Part shown: piece by piece, positions 27,418-39,676 of the stretch
Layout of the letters: each line of letters starts with the position of its first letter
How positions within the stretch are numbered: position 1 is the first letter of the stretch
Assembly (NCBI GenBank): GCA_003215655.1
Contig: QCKB01000001.1
Span: forward strand, 372,001-436,000
Source of the DNA: Prochlorococcus sp. AG-409-J16
Lineage (GTDB): Bacteria; Cyanobacteriota; Cyanobacteriia; PCC-6307; Cyanobiaceae
DNA length: 64,000 nt
Reading direction: 5' to 3'
Program-made: the position numbers and the translations under genes
The notes under the pieces: model-generated
Told to the model about the DNA's origin: nothing
Seen by the model: the letters and a program-made list of their open reading frames with translations, nothing else
The model's database searches: none

Positions 27418-27438
27418 GAGGAGGCATTTAGCCTCCTC
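27418..27438 (-). promoter_or_regulatory. Intercistronic hairpin between cbbL and cbbS
   Basis: GAGGAGGC and GCCTCCTC form a perfect 8-bp GC-rich stem with a 5-nt loop, 8 bp past the cbbL stop. No U-run follows in the direction of transcription, so it is better read as an mRNA-stabilising or partial-termination element than a full terminator. A weaker GCCG/CGGC hairpin lies just downstream. Confidence 0.55.
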
Positions 27439-27445
27439 ATTCTTA

Positions 27446-28861
27446 CTATTGCTGAACGTCGAGCTTGTCGACTGTGTCAAATTCGAACTTGATTTCCTTC
27501 CAGGTCTCAAGCGCGATTGCAAGTTCAGGACTGTGCTTAGCTGCTTCCATAAGGATGTCGCGACTTTCCTTCTCAATCTCACGACCTGCATTACGTGCTT
27601 TCACGCAAGCTTCAAGTGCTACACGGTTAGCAGCTGCTCCAGCAGCAGAGCCCCATGGATGTCCATGAGTACCACCACCGAACTGTAGACAAGAATCGTC
27701 ACCGAAGATTGCCAACAAAGCTGGCATATGCCAAACGTGAATACCACCAGAAGCAACAGCAAATACTCCAGGCATTGAACCCCAATCCTGATCAAAGAAG
27801 TTACCGCGAGTGCGATCTTCAGGGACAAAGGATTCACGAAGGTTGTCTATGTAACCAAGAGTGGTCTGACGATCACCTTCGAGCTTTCCTACAACGGTTC
27901 CGGTGTGGAGCTGATCTCCACCAGAAAGGCGCAAACACTTAGCAAGCACTCGGAAATGGATGCCATGCTTAGGATGGCGGTCAATCACAGCATGCATTGC
28001 ACGGTGAATGTGCAGAAGCATTCCGTTTTTGCGACACCAGTTAGCTAAACCAGTATTAGCAGTGAATCCACCAGTGATGTAGTCATGCATGATTATGGGC
28101 ATGTCAAGTTCTTTGGCGAACTCAGCACGCTCATACATCTCTTCCGGAGTAGTAGCTGTGCAGTTGAGGTAGTGACCTTTAACCTCTCCAGTCTCTTGCT
28201 GAGCAAGCTTTACAGCTTCAGCAACAAACTCAAAACGCTCTCTCCAGCGCTGGAAAGGCTGTGAGTTGATGTTTTCATCATCTTTGGTGAGGTCTAGGCC
28301 ACCACGAAGACACTCATAAACAACACGACCGTAGTTTTTACCAGAAAGGCCAAGTTTTGGCTTAATGGTGCAACCAAGAAGTGGTCGGCCATACTTATTT
28401 AAACGGTCTCGCTCTACAACGATTCCATTAGGAGGTCCTCCACAGGTCTTAATAAAGGCCATTGGGAAACGAATATCTTCAAGGCGCAGATGACGTAGTG
28501 CCTTGAAACCAAATACGTTACCAACCAAAGAGGTCAATACGTTTGTAATAGAGCCTTCCTCGAAGAGGTCTAAGGGATAGGCAATAAATGCATAAAAGGA
28601 CTCCTTATCTCCAGGAACGTCCTCAATTCGATAGCAACGACCTTTATAAAACTCAAGGTCAGTTAGCAACTCAGACCAAACTGTGGACCAAGTACCTGTT
28701 GAAGATTCCGCAGCAACTGCAGCTGCAACCTCTTCTCTAGGGACTCCTTCCTGACCTGTGCACTTAAAGCAGGCCAAAAGGTCTGTATCTAGGGGGACAT
28801 AGTCGGGAGTCCAGTAGGTGTCTCTGTACTCCTTTACCCCAGCGTCATACTTCTTGCTCAT
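27446..28861 (-). CDS. cbbL: RuBisCO large subunit, form IA
   Basis: The catalytic subunit of CO2 fixation, housed in the carboxysome. The 471-residue protein has [13 protein letters not shown] (catalytic Lys), [17 protein letters not shown] (carbamylated Lys and metal-binding Asp/Glu), [10 protein letters not shown], loop 6 [11 protein letters not shown], and [15 protein letters not shown]. The short N terminus and overall pattern match the proteobacterial-type form IA enzyme of alpha-cyanobacteria. It follows csoS1 by 70 bp. Confidence 0.99.
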   Translation of the reverse strand: MSKKYDAGVKEYRDTYWTPDYVPLDTDLLACFKCTGQEGVPREEVAAAVAAESSTGTWSTVWSELLTDLEFYKGRCYRIEDVPGDKESFYAFIAYPLDLFEEGSITNVLTSLVGNVFGFKALRHLRLEDIRFPMAFIKTCGGPPNGIVVERDRLNKYGRPLLGCTIKPKLGLSGKNYGRVVYECLRGGLDLTKDDENINSQPFQRWRERFEFVAEAVKLAQQETGEVKGHYLNCTATTPEEMYERAEFAKELDMPIIMHDYITGGFTANTGLANWCRKNGMLLHIHRAMHAVIDRHPKHGIHFRVLAKCLRLSGGDQLHTGTVVGKLEGDRQTTLGYIDNLRESFVPEDRTRGNFFDQDWGSMPGVFAVASGGIHVWHMPALLAIFGDDSCLQFGGGTHGHPWGSAAGAAANRVALEACVKARNAGREIEKESRDILMEAAKHSPELAIALETWKEIKFEFDTVDKLDVQQ

Positions 28862-28931
28862 TAGATAACTCCTTTAGGTCGGTATTGAGATTGATATTGC
28901 GAAAGTACTATTTGAGTACTCTCTACAAATG

Positions 28932-29243
28932 TCAGTCCTTCTGACCTAGAAAGTTGCCATTGCCAAGAGCAGGCTCAACTTCACGATGAGGACGCGCAAT
29001 GATATGTGCAGCAACAAGACCGTCGCCTACACGCTCACATGCATCAGCTCCTGCACGAACAGCCGCGTTAACAGCACCTGTTTCTCCACGCACTAAAACT
29101 GTTACGTAGCCGCCACCGACAAACTCACGACCAATGAGGCGCACTTCTGCTGCCTTGGTCATTGCGTCAGCTGCTTCAATTGCGGGAACAAGGCCGCGGG
29201 TCTCGATCATGCCGAGAGCGATGCCCATAGTTTCGTTAGCCAT
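28932..29243 (-). CDS. csoS1: Major carboxysome shell protein CsoS1 (BMC-H)
   Basis: This 103-residue hexamer-forming protein tiles the carboxysome facets. The single BMC domain reads GIALGMIETRGLVPAIEAADAMTKAAEV, FVGGGYVTVLVRGETGAVNAAVRAGADA, then VGDGLVAAHIIARPHREVEPAL. It is the first gene of the operon, directly upstream of cbbL, and should be the most highly expressed. The 348 bp before it hold the operon promoter. Confidence 0.98.
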   Translation of the reverse strand: MANETMGIALGMIETRGLVPAIEAADAMTKAAEVRLIGREFVGGGYVTVLVRGETGAVNAAVRAGADACERVGDGLVAAHIIARPHREVEPALGNGNFLGQKD

Positions 29244-29591
29244 TGGCTGCCTAAGTAAATGGATGGAATGTTCGTGATGGACAATGCTCTGTAAGGACCA
29301 TTCACGTCAAGAGAAATTCGCAAAAAACCCGATCACTTTCCTTATTGACTCTGATAAGCCCTGCTTATCACCCTGTCCCTGACTGTTTTAAACGACTGTT
29401 GGGTTTTGAGTGCGCACCTCAAAACATTCCCTTACAGAACCTTGCAAAAGTTACTAGCTTCTCCATCTGAGACAGACCCCAAGGTTTTGCCAAGGGATGG
29501 AATGTTCAGCCAAGTCTGTCTCACAAATCTGATCAAACTTGTCCATATCTCACAATGAGAGTCAGAATCGATAGGTGGTCAATTAATCCGT
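29244..29591. promoter_or_regulatory. Divergent control region, carboxysome operon / rdgB
   Basis: This 348-bp spacer contains no ORF but unusual structure. GGATGGAATGTTC occurs at 29261-29273 and again at 29495-29507. The core GGAATGTT also appears inverted at 29423-29430. A palindrome GATAAGC-CCT-GCTTATC spans 29353-29369. A second, GTTTTGAG-TGCGCAC-CTCAAAAC, spans 29403-29425; its TGAG-N7-CTCA centre would suit a LysR-type regulator such as the CbbR/RbcR group. Which elements act on cso and which on rdgB is not visible. Confidence 0.55.
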
Positions 29592-30179
29592 TTGTCTAAG
29601 CCTCTAATTACTATTGCGAGTGGCAATTTAAAGAAAGTTGCTGAAATAGAGCACATGCTTGGGCCATTGCCTATTGAGGTTCAGAGGCAACCAAACGACC
29701 TGAATGTTGAAGAGACAGGCGCAACATATCTAGAGAACGCCCTCTTAAAAGCCCAGGCTGCAGCTGAAAGGACCAAAAGCTGGACTATTGCTGATGATTC
29801 CGGATTAGAAGTGGATGCACTTGATGGCAAACCTGGTATTTACTCAGCCCGCTTTGCTCCTACCAATAAAGAAAAAATACACAAATTACTAACTACTCTT
29901 GCTGAGAACCCTTATCGAAGTGCTCGCTTCTGCAGCGTCATGGTTCTTTGCGATCCAGCAGGGAATTTCATCAAGGAAGCGGAAGGAATTTGCTGGGGAG
30001 AACTTCTAAAAGAACCAGCCTATGCAGGTGGAGAGTTCGATTCACTTTTCTGGATACGCGAAACAAAATGTACTTACGGTGAATTAAATCAAGAACAGCT
30101 TTCTCGATTTGGGAGCAGAGGGAAAGCGGCCAGAAGCCTCGCCCCTTGTCTAAGGGAACGCCTAGGAATAAAAATTTAA
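29592..30179 (+). CDS. rdgB: dITP/XTP pyrophosphatase (RdgB/Ham1)
   Basis: A 195-residue house-cleaning enzyme that hydrolyses non-canonical purine triphosphates to monophosphates. Motifs are the opening ITIASGNLKKVAEIEHML, ADDSGLEVDALDGKPGIYSARFA, FCSVMVLCDP and the final SRFGSRGKAARSLAPCL. The start is a TTG at 29592; no better codon precedes the conserved opening. It is transcribed away from the carboxysome operon and converges on csoS1D with 23 bp between stops. Its place inside the carboxysome locus seems to be synteny, not function. Confidence 0.94.
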   Translation: MSKPLITIASGNLKKVAEIEHMLGPLPIEVQRQPNDLNVEETGATYLENALLKAQAAAERTKSWTIADDSGLEVDALDGKPGIYSARFAPTNKEKIHKLLTTLAENPYRSARFCSVMVLCDPAGNFIKEAEGICWGELLKEPAYAGGEFDSLFWIRETKCTYGELNQEQLSRFGSRGKAARSLAPCLRERLGIKI

Positions 30180-30202
30180 ATCCAGAATCAGCTAAAAGAT
30201 AA

Positions 30203-30973
30203 TCAACGATTAATTTGATCAATCGCTCTCATAGCAGCTGCTGCAGCCTCTTCTACATCACCTTCTTTTCCAGCAAGAGTCAAACGGCCAAATGCACCTA
30301 CCCCTTTTACATCAACAATAGTGATATTTGAAGCTTTCTCAGCTTCGTTAGCAGCAATAAGTACATATCCAGCGGGCTCTGTCTCGAGAATAAACATGCT
30401 CATTCCTGACTCAATCATCGAGCCACGCCTGTTCTGGCGGTTAATTAAAACTGCGTGATCAGGAGTTATCGCCCTTATCACCTCTGTCCAGCTGACCTCA
30501 CAAGGACTTCTTCGACTGACTTTGCTCCCAATAGCATCAAGAACAACGTCTCCTGAATGAAGGACTGTGCTCTGATCTCGATGATATAGGGCCAAGGAGC
30601 CAAAAGCCCTCTCAACCACCATCTGACCAAGGCGAACATTGCTTGCCTTTAAAGCAATGTCAGTAACTCTATGAACTGCCATGCCTGGAGAGACCTCCAT
30701 CCAAAGACATGCATCTCCAGGGATAGGCAAAAAGCCTTGACTAACAGTGCCCATATAGGCCGCCAGCTGAGGCTGAAGTGAATCAAGAAAAACGTAAGTC
30801 CGCAGCTCTATTTGCTGCACATGACTATTTTGACGAGCAACCCTTGTAGTTTCTGAATCAGTTGTAATGACGCAGCTTGCCCCCGATGCCTGAGGATGCA
30901 CCTCAGTACCTGTAACGAGAGAACTTCCACCTTCTCTCCTCTCCCGTATTTCTAGGCCAGGGAATCGGTTCAT
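30203..30973 (-). CDS. csoS1D: Carboxysome shell pseudohexamer CsoS1D (BMC-T)
   Basis: A tandem BMC-domain protein of 256 residues. It forms stacked trimers with a gated central pore, thought to pass larger metabolites such as RuBP. The N-terminal 50 residues are an extension. The first BMC domain covers about residues 52-150 ([20 protein letters not shown] ... [20 protein letters not shown]), the second residues 155-256 ([32 protein letters not shown]). It lies beyond rdgB on the same strand as the main operon, so it must have its own promoter. Confidence 0.95.
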   Translation of the reverse strand: MNRFPGLEIRERREGGSSLVTGTEVHPQASGASCVITTDSETTRVARQNSHVQQIELRTYVFLDSLQPQLAAYMGTVSQGFLPIPGDACLWMEVSPGMAVHRVTDIALKASNVRLGQMVVERAFGSLALYHRDQSTVLHSGDVVLDAIGSKVSRRSPCEVSWTEVIRAITPDHAVLINRQNRRGSMIESGMSMFILETEPAGYVLIAANEAEKASNITIVDVKGVGAFGRLTLAGKEGDVEEAAAAAMRAIDQINR

Positions 30974-31073
30974 GGCGCGGATACTACCGGATGACTTGTA
31001 AAACTTCTAAACTTCTTGACCTTGCACCATGGGAAAGAGCCGATAACTTCCAGGTCAGCGACCTCTAGAGACA

Positions 31074-31445
31074 ATGCCAAGCAAACAAGAAAGTACGACT
31101 AACTCAACAAGCCTCCCAAGCGACTTAAAGGCCGAACAAGCATTGGGACTCATCGGGATGGGCCTGATGCAAAAAATGACGAATGAAGGGGCTCCAGCTT
31201 GGACTTGGCCTGAACCAGAAGATGATAGAAAAGCAGACCTCCACTCATTGCGCCAACGGCTCGAAATAACCTCATTAGCCATAGAGACGGGAGCACCTCT
31301 AAGCACCTCGGAAGTTACACAATTACTCGGAGCTCGACCAGGATCAACAAAAACAGTACGAGGAGGTTTAGTTGCAAAAAGGCTCAGTCGGAATATATGG
31401 AAACTTAGTCGAGCTGACAAAGATGATTCCTATTGGCGCAATTAA
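31074..31445 (+). CDS. Hypothetical protein upstream of chlN
   Basis: I do not recognise the family. The 123-residue soluble protein has a Ser/Thr-rich N terminus and a middle helix (LRQRLEITSLAIETGAPLSTSEVTQLLGARPG) that looks like a small helix-turn-helix. It ends in a basic GGLVAKRLSRNIWKLSR segment, so DNA or RNA binding is possible. It reads in the same direction as chlN but 310 bp upstream, so a shared transcript is uncertain. Confidence 0.65.
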   Translation: MPSKQESTTNSTSLPSDLKAEQALGLIGMGLMQKMTNEGAPAWTWPEPEDDRKADLHSLRQRLEITSLAIETGAPLSTSEVTQLLGARPGSTKTVRGGLVAKRLSRNIWKLSRADKDDSYWRN

Positions 31446-33012
<1,567 letters not shown>

Positions 33013-33016
33013 ATCA

Positions 33017-34588
33017 ATGGAATTAACTCTCTGGACATACGAAGGGCCTCCTCATGTTGGAGCCATGCGAATCGCCTCTTCTATGAAAGACGTGCACTAC
33101 ATATTGCATGCACCGCAAGGTGATACTTATGCTGATCTGCTATTCACCATGATCGAACGTCGAGGTAGCAGACCTCCCGTGACTTATACAACTTTTCAAG
33201 CCAGAGATCTTGGCGGTGATACAGCAGAGCTGGTAAAAGGTCACATCAAAGAGGCCGTTGAGCGTTTTAAACCATCTGCCCTCCTAGTAGGAGAAAGTTG
33301 CACAGCTGAATTAATTCAAGATCAACCTGGATCCCTTGCTCAAGGGATGGGGTTTGATCTTCCCATTATCAACTTGGAATTACCTGCATATAGTAAAAAA
33401 GAAAACTGGGGAGCATCAGAAACCTTCTACCAACTCGTAAGAGGGCTTCTAAAAGATCAACCCAAAGAATCTGAACATATCTCTACAGCCTGGAAAGAAG
33501 AAGGCCGTAGGCCTAGGGTTAATCTTCTAGGCCCTTCCTTACTTGGATTTCGGTGCCGTGACGATGTGCTGGAAATACAAAAAATTCTTGGTGCACATGG
33601 TATCGACATCAACGTAGTTGCCCCCCTAGGAGCTAAACCAGCCGACGTTTTACGACTTCCAAAAGCAGATATCAATGTTTGCCTTTATCCAGAAATTTCT
33701 GAAAGCACATGTAGCTGGCTAGAGCGCAACTTCGGCATGCCTTTCAGCCATATAGTTCCTATCGGGGTAAACGCAACACAAGACTTTTTAAAAGAAGTCC
33801 ATCAATTATTAGGAATGGACCCACCTACTATTGAGCAAGGGAATCATCAATCAAAACTTACTTGGTATTCGAAATCAGTTGATTCCAATTATTTAACTGG
33901 AAAACGAGTCTTTATTTTTGGAGACGGAACTCACGCAATTGCAGCCGCAAGAATAGCTAAAGAAGAACTTGGATTTGAAGTCGTAGGCCTCGGCACATAT
34001 AGCCGAGAGATGGCACGCCATGTCAGATCCGCAGCCAAAGAGCTTGGAATCGAAGCTCTTATTACTAACAACTATCTTGAAGTAGAAGCAGCCATGGCGG
34101 AGGCAGCACCAGAACTAGTGCTTGGCACTCAAATGGAGAGACACAGTGCAAAACGACTAGGAGTACCTTGTGCTGTAATCAGTACCCCAATGCATGTTCA
34201 AGATGTACCGGCTCGCTATAGCCCTCAAATGGGCTGGGAAGGAGCGAATGTAATTTTTGACGATTGGGTTCATCCACTAATGATGGGCCTTGAAGAACAT
34301 TTAATAGGAATGTTCCGTCATGACTTTGAATTCGTTGATGGTCACCAGAGTCACTTGGGCCACCAAGGTGGATTACAAAATGAAAACGACCTTCCTAACG
34401 AATCCAATACTGTTTCCAACGAGGAAACACCTATATGGACATCAGACGGTAAAGCAGAACTCGCTAAAATCCCATTCTTTGTAAGAGGCAAAGTTAGAAG
34501 AAACACAGAAAAGTATGCAAGGCAAGCAGGGTGTAGAAATATTGACAGCGAAACGCTTTATGACGCCAAAGCTCATTTCCGAGCATAA
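33017..34588 (+). CDS. chlB: Dark-operative protochlorophyllide reductase subunit B
   Basis: The partner of ChlN. From the ATG at 33017 it has 523 residues and begins [18 protein letters not shown], the usual ChlB start; the reading frame stays open further upstream inside chlN but is not coding there. Asp36 (PQGDTYADL) is the unusual Asp ligand of the NB-cluster. Other parts are [44 protein letters not shown], and the C-terminal ChlB domain ([21 protein letters not shown]). Confidence 0.97.
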   Translation: MELTLWTYEGPPHVGAMRIASSMKDVHYILHAPQGDTYADLLFTMIERRGSRPPVTYTTFQARDLGGDTAELVKGHIKEAVERFKPSALLVGESCTAELIQDQPGSLAQGMGFDLPIINLELPAYSKKENWGASETFYQLVRGLLKDQPKESEHISTAWKEEGRRPRVNLLGPSLLGFRCRDDVLEIQKILGAHGIDINVVAPLGAKPADVLRLPKADINVCLYPEISESTCSWLERNFGMPFSHIVPIGVNATQDFLKEVHQLLGMDPPTIEQGNHQSKLTWYSKSVDSNYLTGKRVFIFGDGTHAIAAARIAKEELGFEVVGLGTYSREMARHVRSAAKELGIEALITNNYLEVEAAMAEAAPELVLGTQMERHSAKRLGVPCAVISTPMHVQDVPARYSPQMGWEGANVIFDDWVHPLMMGLEEHLIGMFRHDFEFVDGHQSHLGHQGGLQNENDLPNESNTVSNEETPIWTSDGKAELAKIPFFVRGKVRRNTEKYARQAGCRNIDSETLYDAKAHFRA

Positions 34589-34771
34589 CAACAGAAACGA
34601 CCAACAAGAAAAGTCTCAGGCCACTAATGCGCATAGGCATTTAGGCCTAATTTGGCAATTCCTATCCCAAGTTTATAAATAAATTCCTAAGCATATGTGT
34701 CGAATTTCGCAAACAATCACCACTAATAGATATACAGGCCAAAATAATAATATGCCATATCAAAAAGTTAA

Positions 34772-35665
<894 letters not shown>

Positions 35666-35698
35666 TTAGTAAAAGGGAATACTTCGCTTTAATCCCTC

Positions 35699-36712
35699 TT
35701 ACTCCAAACCAACTAATTGCATAGACAGGTCCCAAACACGTTTAGCGGTAGAAGGATCTGTCACCCTATCCGATAGTTCCTGGGAAAATTGTTGGCGGTT
35801 TTTCTTTTGACGATTACCCCAACTCCAATGCACACCTGAAAGTCCAAACTCCGGGTCATTGACTACCTGAGCTACACGCCTACCCGCTAATTGCTGGCTG
35901 ACATATCCACCTGTAATCAACCTCTGAAACCAAGGAAACAAAAGTTGGAAAATCCTTGGAGTATTTCTGAAAAGCTTTGTGTCTGCAACACAACCTGGAT
36001 ATAGAGAACTGAAAAGTATTGGTGAGTCCTTATAACGTCGATGTAGTTCTTGAGTCGTAATCATGTTGCATAACTTGCTGTCCTTATAAGCCTTGCCAGG
36101 CTTAAAACGCTTTCCACTAGCCATTGATATTGGCGCAAGAAATCCTTGCTCAAATCCAGATAGATCTCCTAAGTCAGCGGGGGCTGGTATTGGAATCTTC
36201 CCTCCTAACTCCTTAATATTTGCTGTCACAGTTCCAAGGATCACAAGTCTTGGCGCTTCCACTCCCCACGAAGTACCTTTCCAAACAGGCCTTCTAGAGT
36301 GACGAAGGTTGTCTAGAAGAAGATGGATCAAAAGAAAGTGACCAAAGTGATTTGTAGCCATCGAAACCTCATATCCCTGAGCAGAGCGATTAGGCCTTTT
36401 TAGTCGAGGTAAATAAACCGCTGCATTACAAACCAATGCATCAAGAGGCTGATCAAGCGAACTTAAAAGTGCCTCAGTTCCAGATCGAACGCTCTCAAGA
36501 TCTCCAAGGTCCATAAATAAATGTTGTAGCTGTCGAGGCCTGCCAGAAGGTAAACCAATTTTTTCAGCTGCAGCCTCAGCCTTTAAAGGAGAACGATTTG
36601 CAGTAATTACTCGCCAACCAAGGTCTACGAGTGCCTTGGTTGCATATAACCCAACGCCAGAAGTTGTTCCTGTAATCAGAACGGTGCCAGGAGCAGCTTG
36701 AGATGAAGCCAT
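35699..36712 (-). CDS. por: Light-dependent protochlorophyllide reductase
   Basis: POR reduces ring D of protochlorophyllide with NADPH and light. It is a short-chain dehydrogenase: nucleotide-binding [43 protein letters not shown], and the catalytic Tyr-Lys pair in [10 protein letters not shown]. The Cys residues near the substrate and the [12 protein letters not shown] loop before the end are POR-type. The 337-residue length fits. It faces chlL, with 33 bp between stops and a short GGGA/TCCC hairpin between them. Confidence 0.96.
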   Translation of the reverse strand: MASSQAAPGTVLITGTTSGVGLYATKALVDLGWRVITANRSPLKAEAAAEKIGLPSGRPRQLQHLFMDLGDLESVRSGTEALLSSLDQPLDALVCNAAVYLPRLKRPNRSAQGYEVSMATNHFGHFLLIHLLLDNLRHSRRPVWKGTSWGVEAPRLVILGTVTANIKELGGKIPIPAPADLGDLSGFEQGFLAPISMASGKRFKPGKAYKDSKLCNMITTQELHRRYKDSPILFSSLYPGCVADTKLFRNTPRIFQLLFPWFQRLITGGYVSQQLAGRRVAQVVNDPEFGLSGVHWSWGNRQKKNRQQFSQELSDRVTDPSTAKRVWDLSMQLVGLE

Positions 36713-36748
36713 TGAAAAAGCCTGTTAAGCGATTGTTTAAATTGAACT

Positions 36749-37165
36749 TCAGCGCCAAATAACTCTCAAGCGGTTAGGCGCAATCCATTGATCTTGCTCA
36801 TCCATAAGACGACGCTCTCCACCAATTGTGAATAAATTATCGAAACGCTTCTGAAGGCCTTTGAGTTTTACTGATTCGACATTCAATAAAGCTGATACTT
36901 CACCATGCCTTTCAAGTCGTTGCTGATAGGCGAAGCACAATCTGACTAAACTAACAAGGCCAAGGGAAAGCAATCCCATTTTCATAGCTAGCGCCAAAAA
37001 ACTACAAAGCATTTCCCTACGCTGTTCTTGCAACTGCAACTTAGAAGCAAGAGTTGCAGTATCCATTTTTTGTGGATTTACTTTTGAAGGCTGCAAATTC
37101 TGACTTCGGCGCCTTGGTCGCCTTGGCGTGAACTTGGACCTGGATGTAACCAGGGGGATAGACAA
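36749..37165 (-). CDS. Small bitopic membrane protein with coiled coil, FtsB/DivIC-like
   Basis: No firm family. The 138-residue protein has a very basic cytoplasmic N terminus (RRPRRRSQ), one membrane helix at about residues 54-79, and then a coiled-coil stretch (residues 80-115). It ends in a compact tail, GGERRLMDEQDQWIAPNRLRVIW. This order, and a tail resembling the ExARxxLGMVxPGE-type end of septum-initiator proteins, recall FtsB/DivIC. That is inference only. It lies 36 bp upstream of por on the same strand and 73 bp from psaM. Confidence 0.6.
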   Translation of the reverse strand: MSIPLVTSRSKFTPRRPRRRSQNLQPSKVNPQKMDTATLASKLQLQEQRREMLCSFLALAMKMGLLSLGLVSLVRLCFAYQQRLERHGEVSALLNVESVKLKGLQKRFDNLFTIGGERRLMDEQDQWIAPNRLRVIWR

Positions 37166-37238
37166 GACTACTTATCAATTACCCGGTTTCTATCGCAGAG
37201 ATCCATCTCTGCCAAGGCTCAGCTAACACCAATAAGCA

Positions 37239-37340
37239 TTAGGTCCGATAAAGAGTTACACCTAATCGAAGAGCAAGTACTCCAGCATGTACGAGTACCA
37301 CTAAAAGCAAACCAGCGAGGTCGATAGTGAGGCTGTCCAT
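37239..37340 (-). CDS. psaM: Photosystem I subunit XII (PsaM)
   Basis: Found by translating the minus strand by hand. The 33-residue peptide is one hydrophobic helix (IDLAGLLLVVLVHAG) ending in LALRLGVTLYRT, which matches the LAxRLGxxLY ending of PsaM. This single-helix subunit helps stabilise photosystem I trimers. An in-frame ATG at 37385 would give 48 residues, but PsaM is normally about 31, so I prefer 37340. The neighbouring por and chl genes also serve photosynthesis. Confidence 0.75.
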   Translation of the reverse strand: MDSLTIDLAGLLLVVLVHAGVLALRLGVTLYRT

Positions 37341-37582
37341 TAAGCAAACACTAAAAGCAGTTCTATTCTCCATCGAAAACGGCATAAAGGGACAAAATCA
37401 GCCAATCCCTGTCACACCTATATATGTATATGTATGGATCTGCCCAATACTCTCGCCTCAGACTCGCCCAATAAGAAAACAGATGGCAAGATAATCACGA
37501 ACAGAAGGCGAGTTCATCCAAATTCCTTTTTTATCTCTCTAAAAAAGTTAAACAATAATCAATTAAAAGCAATAGTTATAAA

Positions 37583-38341
37583 ATGGATCTCGACAATTTC
37601 CACCAAACAAACACCCCCTTAATAGGCAGAATAATCCCTTCACTGGTTTTGCCCGGGCATCAACAAATGGCCATCGATGCAATGCTTTTAGAGGGAACAC
37701 TAGAAAAAGAGCTTCCTATCCCATCACTTCGTTTCTATAGATGGGAGAAGCCATGTTTATCTATTGGGAGAAACCAACTAAAATGGCCAAAAAGATGGAA
37801 TGATCTAAGTGCAAAAGGAGAAATAACTTTAGTAAGACGACCAACTGGTGGGAGTGCTGTTCTGCATGGCAGCGGACTTACTTATGCACTTATTTTGCCA
37901 AAAGCTCCCAAAGGAAAACAAAAGGCCTATCAATTGGCATGCGAATGGCTTCAAAAAGGTTTCAAAGCAAAAGGTTTCCCATTGCAATTTGGCAATGAAC
38001 CAATAAGAAATATTGGGAGCAACTGTTTTAGTACGTCTTCAACAGCTGATCTAATAGATAAAAATGGATTTAAACGTATTGGCAATGCACAACTTTGGAA
38101 AAAAGGCAGCCTTCTTCAGCATGGCGAGATCCTCTTAAATCCTCCTCAGGACCTATGGGAAATGGTCTTTCATTCTTCCCCTCCAGCCTCAGCCACCATG
38201 GAGATCAATACAACGGACTTAGAAGAATCCCTTAAGGATTCTTTGATTAAATCCTGGGATGAAACCACTTGGGAAGAAAAACCCTTAACTAAAAAAGAAT
38301 TGGATCAAGCCAAGGAAAGTTCCTCCGCATATCAAATATAA
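37583..38341 (+). CDS. Lipoate/biotin protein ligase family protein
   Basis: This 252-residue cytoplasmic protein belongs to the LplA/LipB/BirA catalytic family. Landmarks are LRFYRWEKPCLSIGRNQ, the Arg-Pro-Thr-Gly-Gly motif LVRRPTGGSAVLHG and the catalytic Lys segment KRIGNAQLWKKGSLLQHGEIL. Members attach lipoate, octanoate or biotin to carrier proteins; which one is transferred here cannot be told. The position of the usual ligase C-terminal domain is short and Lys/Glu-rich. Divergent from psaM. Confidence 0.85.
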   Translation: MDLDNFHQTNTPLIGRIIPSLVLPGHQQMAIDAMLLEGTLEKELPIPSLRFYRWEKPCLSIGRNQLKWPKRWNDLSAKGEITLVRRPTGGSAVLHGSGLTYALILPKAPKGKQKAYQLACEWLQKGFKAKGFPLQFGNEPIRNIGSNCFSTSSTADLIDKNGFKRIGNAQLWKKGSLLQHGEILLNPPQDLWEMVFHSSPPASATMEINTTDLEESLKDSLIKSWDETTWEEKPLTKKELDQAKESSSAYQI

Positions 38342-38352
38342 AAAGTTCTCTT

Positions 38353-39597
38353 TCAATCCCTCTTTTTTACTAGACCTGAGGAGACCATGGATTCAACGAC
38401 ATTTGGCAGAGACATTCCCAAAGGGTAAATATTTTGATTTCTCGCAGCTTCAATAAAAGACGGTGGGAGAGTTATGCCTAAACGCTTTAGGACAGCTTCT
38501 CCAAGATCTACTCGGTCCAGGGTTCCTGAAGGAAGACCTGCAAGGTTAAAGACCAGAAGCCGCCCATCTTTTGACTTTTCAAGTTCTTCTACTGCCTTCC
38601 ATAAGGGAGCCTTTTCACCAATAGAGGGCAAATTACTAAGAGGTTGAACAAAGTCACCAATTACTTGCCTGTCCCACTGCTGAACAGGTAATTCTTTAAG
38701 AGGCTTATCAGTCACATAACCAATCCATCTCCCCGAACTACAGATCAAAACCCATTCAGGGAGACTCGGATGTTCTTCGCTTTTAGATAAACGCAACTGA
38801 CTAAGTCTCTTCAGCGTCTGATCATCTTCAAGCACACGAAAACGTCGTGTTGACGCATCACTCACTCTTAATTGAGCCAATGCCTTCTGAAAAGCAAGCA
38901 TCTGACTCTCAGATCTAGAAGAAGCCAGACCAAACCACCCCAGCATTACCAACCAGAGGCCCCCTAAACCTCCTCCTCTCAAACTGATCCAAATACCAAT
39001 AACAATTGCAAACAATGAAAGTCCTTTACCAGTAGCACTTGCGACCTGAACCCCCTTACTCTGACTGCCTGTCCAATGCCATACAAGAGCCTTAAGTATC
39101 AATCCTCCATCAAGAGGCAAACCTGGTAAAAGGTTAAACAATCCAAGAACCAAATTAAGAACACCTAATTGACCAACAAGGTTTGCTAGTAATGGGCTGA
39201 AATCAGACGCAGAGCGAACACTTGTTAACAAGGCGATAGCTAAAAAAAGGCTTACCAAAGGTCCAGCAGCTGCAACCCTTAGTGCGGCCATAGGTGTGGA
39301 GCATTCGCGCTCAACTCTTGCAACACCGCCCATCAGGAAAAGAGTGATGCTTCTAACCTTTACCCCCTCATGCTGTGCGACAAAGGAATGACCCAATTCA
39401 TGCAAAAGAACAGATAGGAATAACAACAAAGCTGTTATTAAACCCAGCCCCCAGCTGGACCAAGCTGCCAATGGGACTCCTGCAGCCCTGGAAATCTGAC
39501 CCTGCGCCGTCCAAGTAAACAACGTCAAAATCAAAAACCAACTGGGGTGGACCTTTACAGGGATACCCCTTATTCTCATCAGTTCCCAACCTTCCAA
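38353..39597 (-). CDS. Site-2-protease family (M50) metalloprotease with CBS-like domain
   Basis: An integral membrane zinc protease of 414 residues. About six helices occupy residues 18-225. The metal-binding HELGH is at 66-70, and the third ligand is in NLLPGLPLDGGLIL. The C-terminal part (about residues 245-390) has the alternating pattern of paired CBS domains, as in the SpoIVFB-like subfamily with adenylate-sensing CBS domains. Such enzymes cut membrane-bound regulators such as anti-sigma factors. The target here is unknown. Confidence 0.9.
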   Translation of the reverse strand: MEGWELMRIRGIPVKVHPSWFLILTLFTWTAQGQISRAAGVPLAAWSSWGLGLITALLLFLSVLLHELGHSFVAQHEGVKVRSITLFLMGGVARVERECSTPMAALRVAAAGPLVSLFLAIALLTSVRSASDFSPLLANLVGQLGVLNLVLGLFNLLPGLPLDGGLILKALVWHWTGSQSKGVQVASATGKGLSLFAIVIGIWISLRGGGLGGLWLVMLGWFGLASSRSESQMLAFQKALAQLRVSDASTRRFRVLEDDQTLKRLSQLRLSKSEEHPSLPEWVLICSSGRWIGYVTDKPLKELPVQQWDRQVIGDFVQPLSNLPSIGEKAPLWKAVEELEKSKDGRLLVFNLAGLPSGTLDRVDLGEAVLKRLGITLPPSFIEAARNQNIYPLGMSLPNVVESMVSSGLVKKRD

Positions 39598-39676
39598 GAA
39601 ATTCTCCTTGATCTGGACTGGTAAAAAACCAGTTACTTAATGATCCTAGAAAGATTTACAGCCTAAAGCCAAAGAA

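Noticed and set aside
37434-37622. A 62-codon plus-strand frame overlapping the lipoate-ligase-like gene
   Set aside because: Its composition is Lys/Asn/Thr-rich without protein pattern, and it overlaps the well-supported start at 37583 in another frame.
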